Part shown: positions 62,656 to 64,000 of the stretch, in pieces | Layout: each line of letters begins with the position of its first letter | Numbering within the stretch: position 1 is the first letter of the stretch | NCBI RefSeq assembly: GCF_000182645.1 | Contig: NZ_ACQA01000002.1 | Coordinates: forward strand, 434,001 to 498,000 | Source of the DNA: Brucella intermedia LMG 3301 | Lineage (GTDB): Bacteria; Pseudomonadota; Alphaproteobacteria; Rhizobiales; Rhizobiaceae | Reading direction: 5' to 3' | DNA length: 64,000 bases | The notes under the pieces: generated by a model | What the model was told of the DNA's origin: nothing | The model's database searches: none | The model's input: the letters and a program-made list of their open reading frames with translations, nothing else | Made by a program: the position numbers and the translations under genes

Positions 62656-64000
62656 TCACTGACCGGCGAGGGCGTGAAGTGCCGGATAATGGGCGCGATA
62701 GCGCTGATAGGCTTCCTCATAGGCCGGGGTGAGGGCGGCTTCCGGCTCTATGGTTCGCTCCGTGCGCGGCGGCGTGCAGACAGCCAGCGGGTCGACGCCG
62801 GTAGCGGCGATGAGACCCAGCCGCGCAGCGCCGAAGGCTGCGCCGAAATCGCCTTCTTCCGGCAAGGCAATCGGCACATTCAACGCGGTTGCGATCGCCT
62901 TCAGCCAATAGGTGGAGCGCGAGCCGCCGCCGACCGCGGTAAGGGAACTGATCTCGGTACCGGCAGACTGGAGCGCGGCGAGATTGTCGCGGATCGCGAA
63001 GGCAACGCCCTCCAGCACGGCTTGCGTCAGGGCGCGCTGATCGGATTCATGTTCCAGACCTGAAAACACGCCGCGTATCTTCGCATCGTTATACGGAGTG
63101 CGTTCGCCCGACAGATAGGGCAGGAAGGTCGTGCTGCCCGGCGCATTGAGCCTGTCGCCGAGTTCCCTATCAAGCTCATGCGCCGTCTTTCCGACAAGCC
63201 GCGCATACCAGTCGAGCGCGCTTGCTGCGGACAGGATGACACCCATCTGGTGCCACGTATCGGGCAGGGCATGGCAGAAGGCATGAACCGCGCTTTCTGG
63301 CTTCGGCTGATAAGCACCGTTTGCAGCAAACAGCACGCCGGACGTCCCGAGCGAAACGAAGGCATGGCCGGGTTTGACCGTACCCATGCCGCAGGCCGAT
63401 GCCGCATTATCGCCTGCACCTCCTGCTACCACCGGGAGTCCGGCAACGCCCCATTCGGCGGCCAGTTCCGCCCGCAGCCGTCCGGTTGCGTCCGTGCCTT
63501 CGGCAAGACGCGGCATCCGGCTTTCATCGAGGCCGGTCTTGTCCAGTAGTTCGCGTGACCAACGGCGTGCGCCGGTGTCGAGCCAGCTTGTGCCCGCCGA
63601 ATCCGACATGTCGGAGACATACTCGCCGGTCAGCCAGAGGCGAAGGTAATCCTTCGGCAGCAGCACCTTGCGGGTACGTGCGAAAATATCGGGTTCGTTA
63701 TTGGCAACCCAGACGATTTTGGGCGCGGTAAATCCCGGAAAGACAATATTGCCGGTGATGGCGCGAAAAGCCGGGTCGGCATCGAGTGCGGCTGCTTCGC
63801 GATAGCTGCGCGTATCGTTCCAGAGGATGCAGGGACGCAGTACCTGGTCCCGTTCGTCCAGCAGGGTAGCGCCATGCATCTGACCGGAAAGACCGATACC
63901 GGCAATCGCCGAAAACTCCTTCGGGTGCGCCGTGCGCAGGCCGTCAATCGCTGTCCGGCAGGCGTCGATCCAATGTGCGGGGTCCTGTTCGCTCCAGCCC
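62656..64000 (-). CDS. xylB: Xylulokinase, 5' end beyond window
   Basis: Partial FGGY-family kinase phosphorylating D-xylulose to xylulose-5-phosphate. About 448 C-terminal codons are visible; the N-terminus, roughly 35 residues, lies beyond the window. SGQMHGATLLDE and CILWNDTRS are family segments; GGAGDNAASACGMGTV and FVSLGTSGVLFAANG form the ATP-binding half; FLPYLSGERTPYND is also diagnostic. An in-frame ATG at 63879 is internal, because the open frame and homology continue upstream to the window edge. Confidence 0.95.
   Translation of the reverse strand, partial: GWSEQDPAHWIDACRTAIDGLRTAHPKEFSAIAGIGLSGQMHGATLLDERDQVLRPCILWNDTRSYREAAALDADPAFRAITGNIVFPGFTAPKIVWVANNEPDIFARTRKVLLPKDYLRLWLTGEYVSDMSDSAGTSWLDTGARRWSRELLDKTGLDESRMPRLAEGTDATGRLRAELAAEWGVAGLPVVAGGAGDNAASACGMGTVKPGHAFVSLGTSGVLFAANGAYQPKPESAVHAFCHALPDTWHQMGVILSAASALDWYARLVGKTAHELDRELGDRLNAPGSTTFLPYLSGERTPYNDAKIRGVFSGLEHESDQRALTQAVLEGVAFAIRDNLAALQSAGTEISSLTAVGGGSRSTYWLKAIATALNVPIALPEEGDFGAAFGAARLGLIAATGVDPLAVCTPPRTERTIEPEAALTPAYEEAYQRYRAHYPALHALAGQ

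Noticed and set aside
1..64000. tRNA, rRNA, CRISPR arrays, transposases, integrases
   Set aside because: None recognised on reading either strand; the only repeats seen are the two 42-bp dyads and local palindromes.

Overview
The window looks like chromosome of an alphaproteobacterium in the Hyphomicrobiales, most plausibly Brucellaceae (Brucella/Ochrobactrum). The reasons are high and even GC content, ExoP/ExoF-type exopolysaccharide genes, an Agrobacterium-like uronate dehydrogenase, a rhizobial-type xylose isomerase, and a 42-bp dyad repeat of a kind I recall as widespread in this group. No rRNA, tRNA, CRISPR array, insertion sequence or phage gene is visible. The organism call is inference; no marker gene was compared.

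Layout. 1-4.6 kb: a GGDEF/EAL c-di-GMP enzyme, a secreted FG-GAP-like protein, two DUF1801 proteins and a small membrane protein. 4.7-14.5 kb: mostly regulator/partner pairs. These are an atypical SDR with a divergent LysR, a TetR-EamA operon with a perfect 26-bp operator, a GNAT acetyltransferase, an MFS exporter, a GAF-LytTR regulator, msrB, a Crp/Fnr regulator, and a LuxR-type regulator with a degenerate receiver just before the polysaccharide genes.

14.5-42.8 kb is a large Wzx/Wzy-type exopolysaccharide locus in several transcription units. Secretion: a Wzz/ExoP-like co-polymerase, an ExoF-like export protein, a flippase and a putative polymerase. Assembly: a WecA/MraY-type initiating phosphotransferase, six glycosyltransferases, a WcaF-like acetyltransferase and a pyruvyltransferase. 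Sugar donors: gmd and fcl make GDP-L-fucose. A second set begins with a class III aminotransferase and a secreted GH140-like protein, followed by an NAD-dependent epimerase, a DUF4910 peptidase-like protein, a sugar 3,5-epimerase, a C-methyltransferase, a glucose-1-phosphate cytidylyltransferase and a PIG-L deacetylase. This set predicts an unusual, probably C-branched CDP-sugar, yet no CDP-glucose 4,6-dehydratase is present. It is the best candidate here for undescribed chemistry.

42.8-54.1 kb: a marR-emrB-emrA efflux operon with a clear operator, a secreted protein-ECF sigma-anti-sigma operon, an asparaginase with an asparagine permease broken by a one-base frameshift in a G5 run, a GntR/FCD regulator, a small conserved-looking protein, and an MFS/LysR divergent pair.

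54.1-64 kb: carbohydrate catabolism. It holds uronate dehydrogenase, an Rbs-type ABC importer (ATPase, permease, binding protein) followed by a TIM-barrel isomerase and a Gfo/Idh/MocA dehydrogenase, then convergent xylA and xylB, with xylB cut by the window end. A 29-codon leader ORF is coupled to the ATPase start. Intrinsic terminators follow the binding protein and the dehydrogenase.
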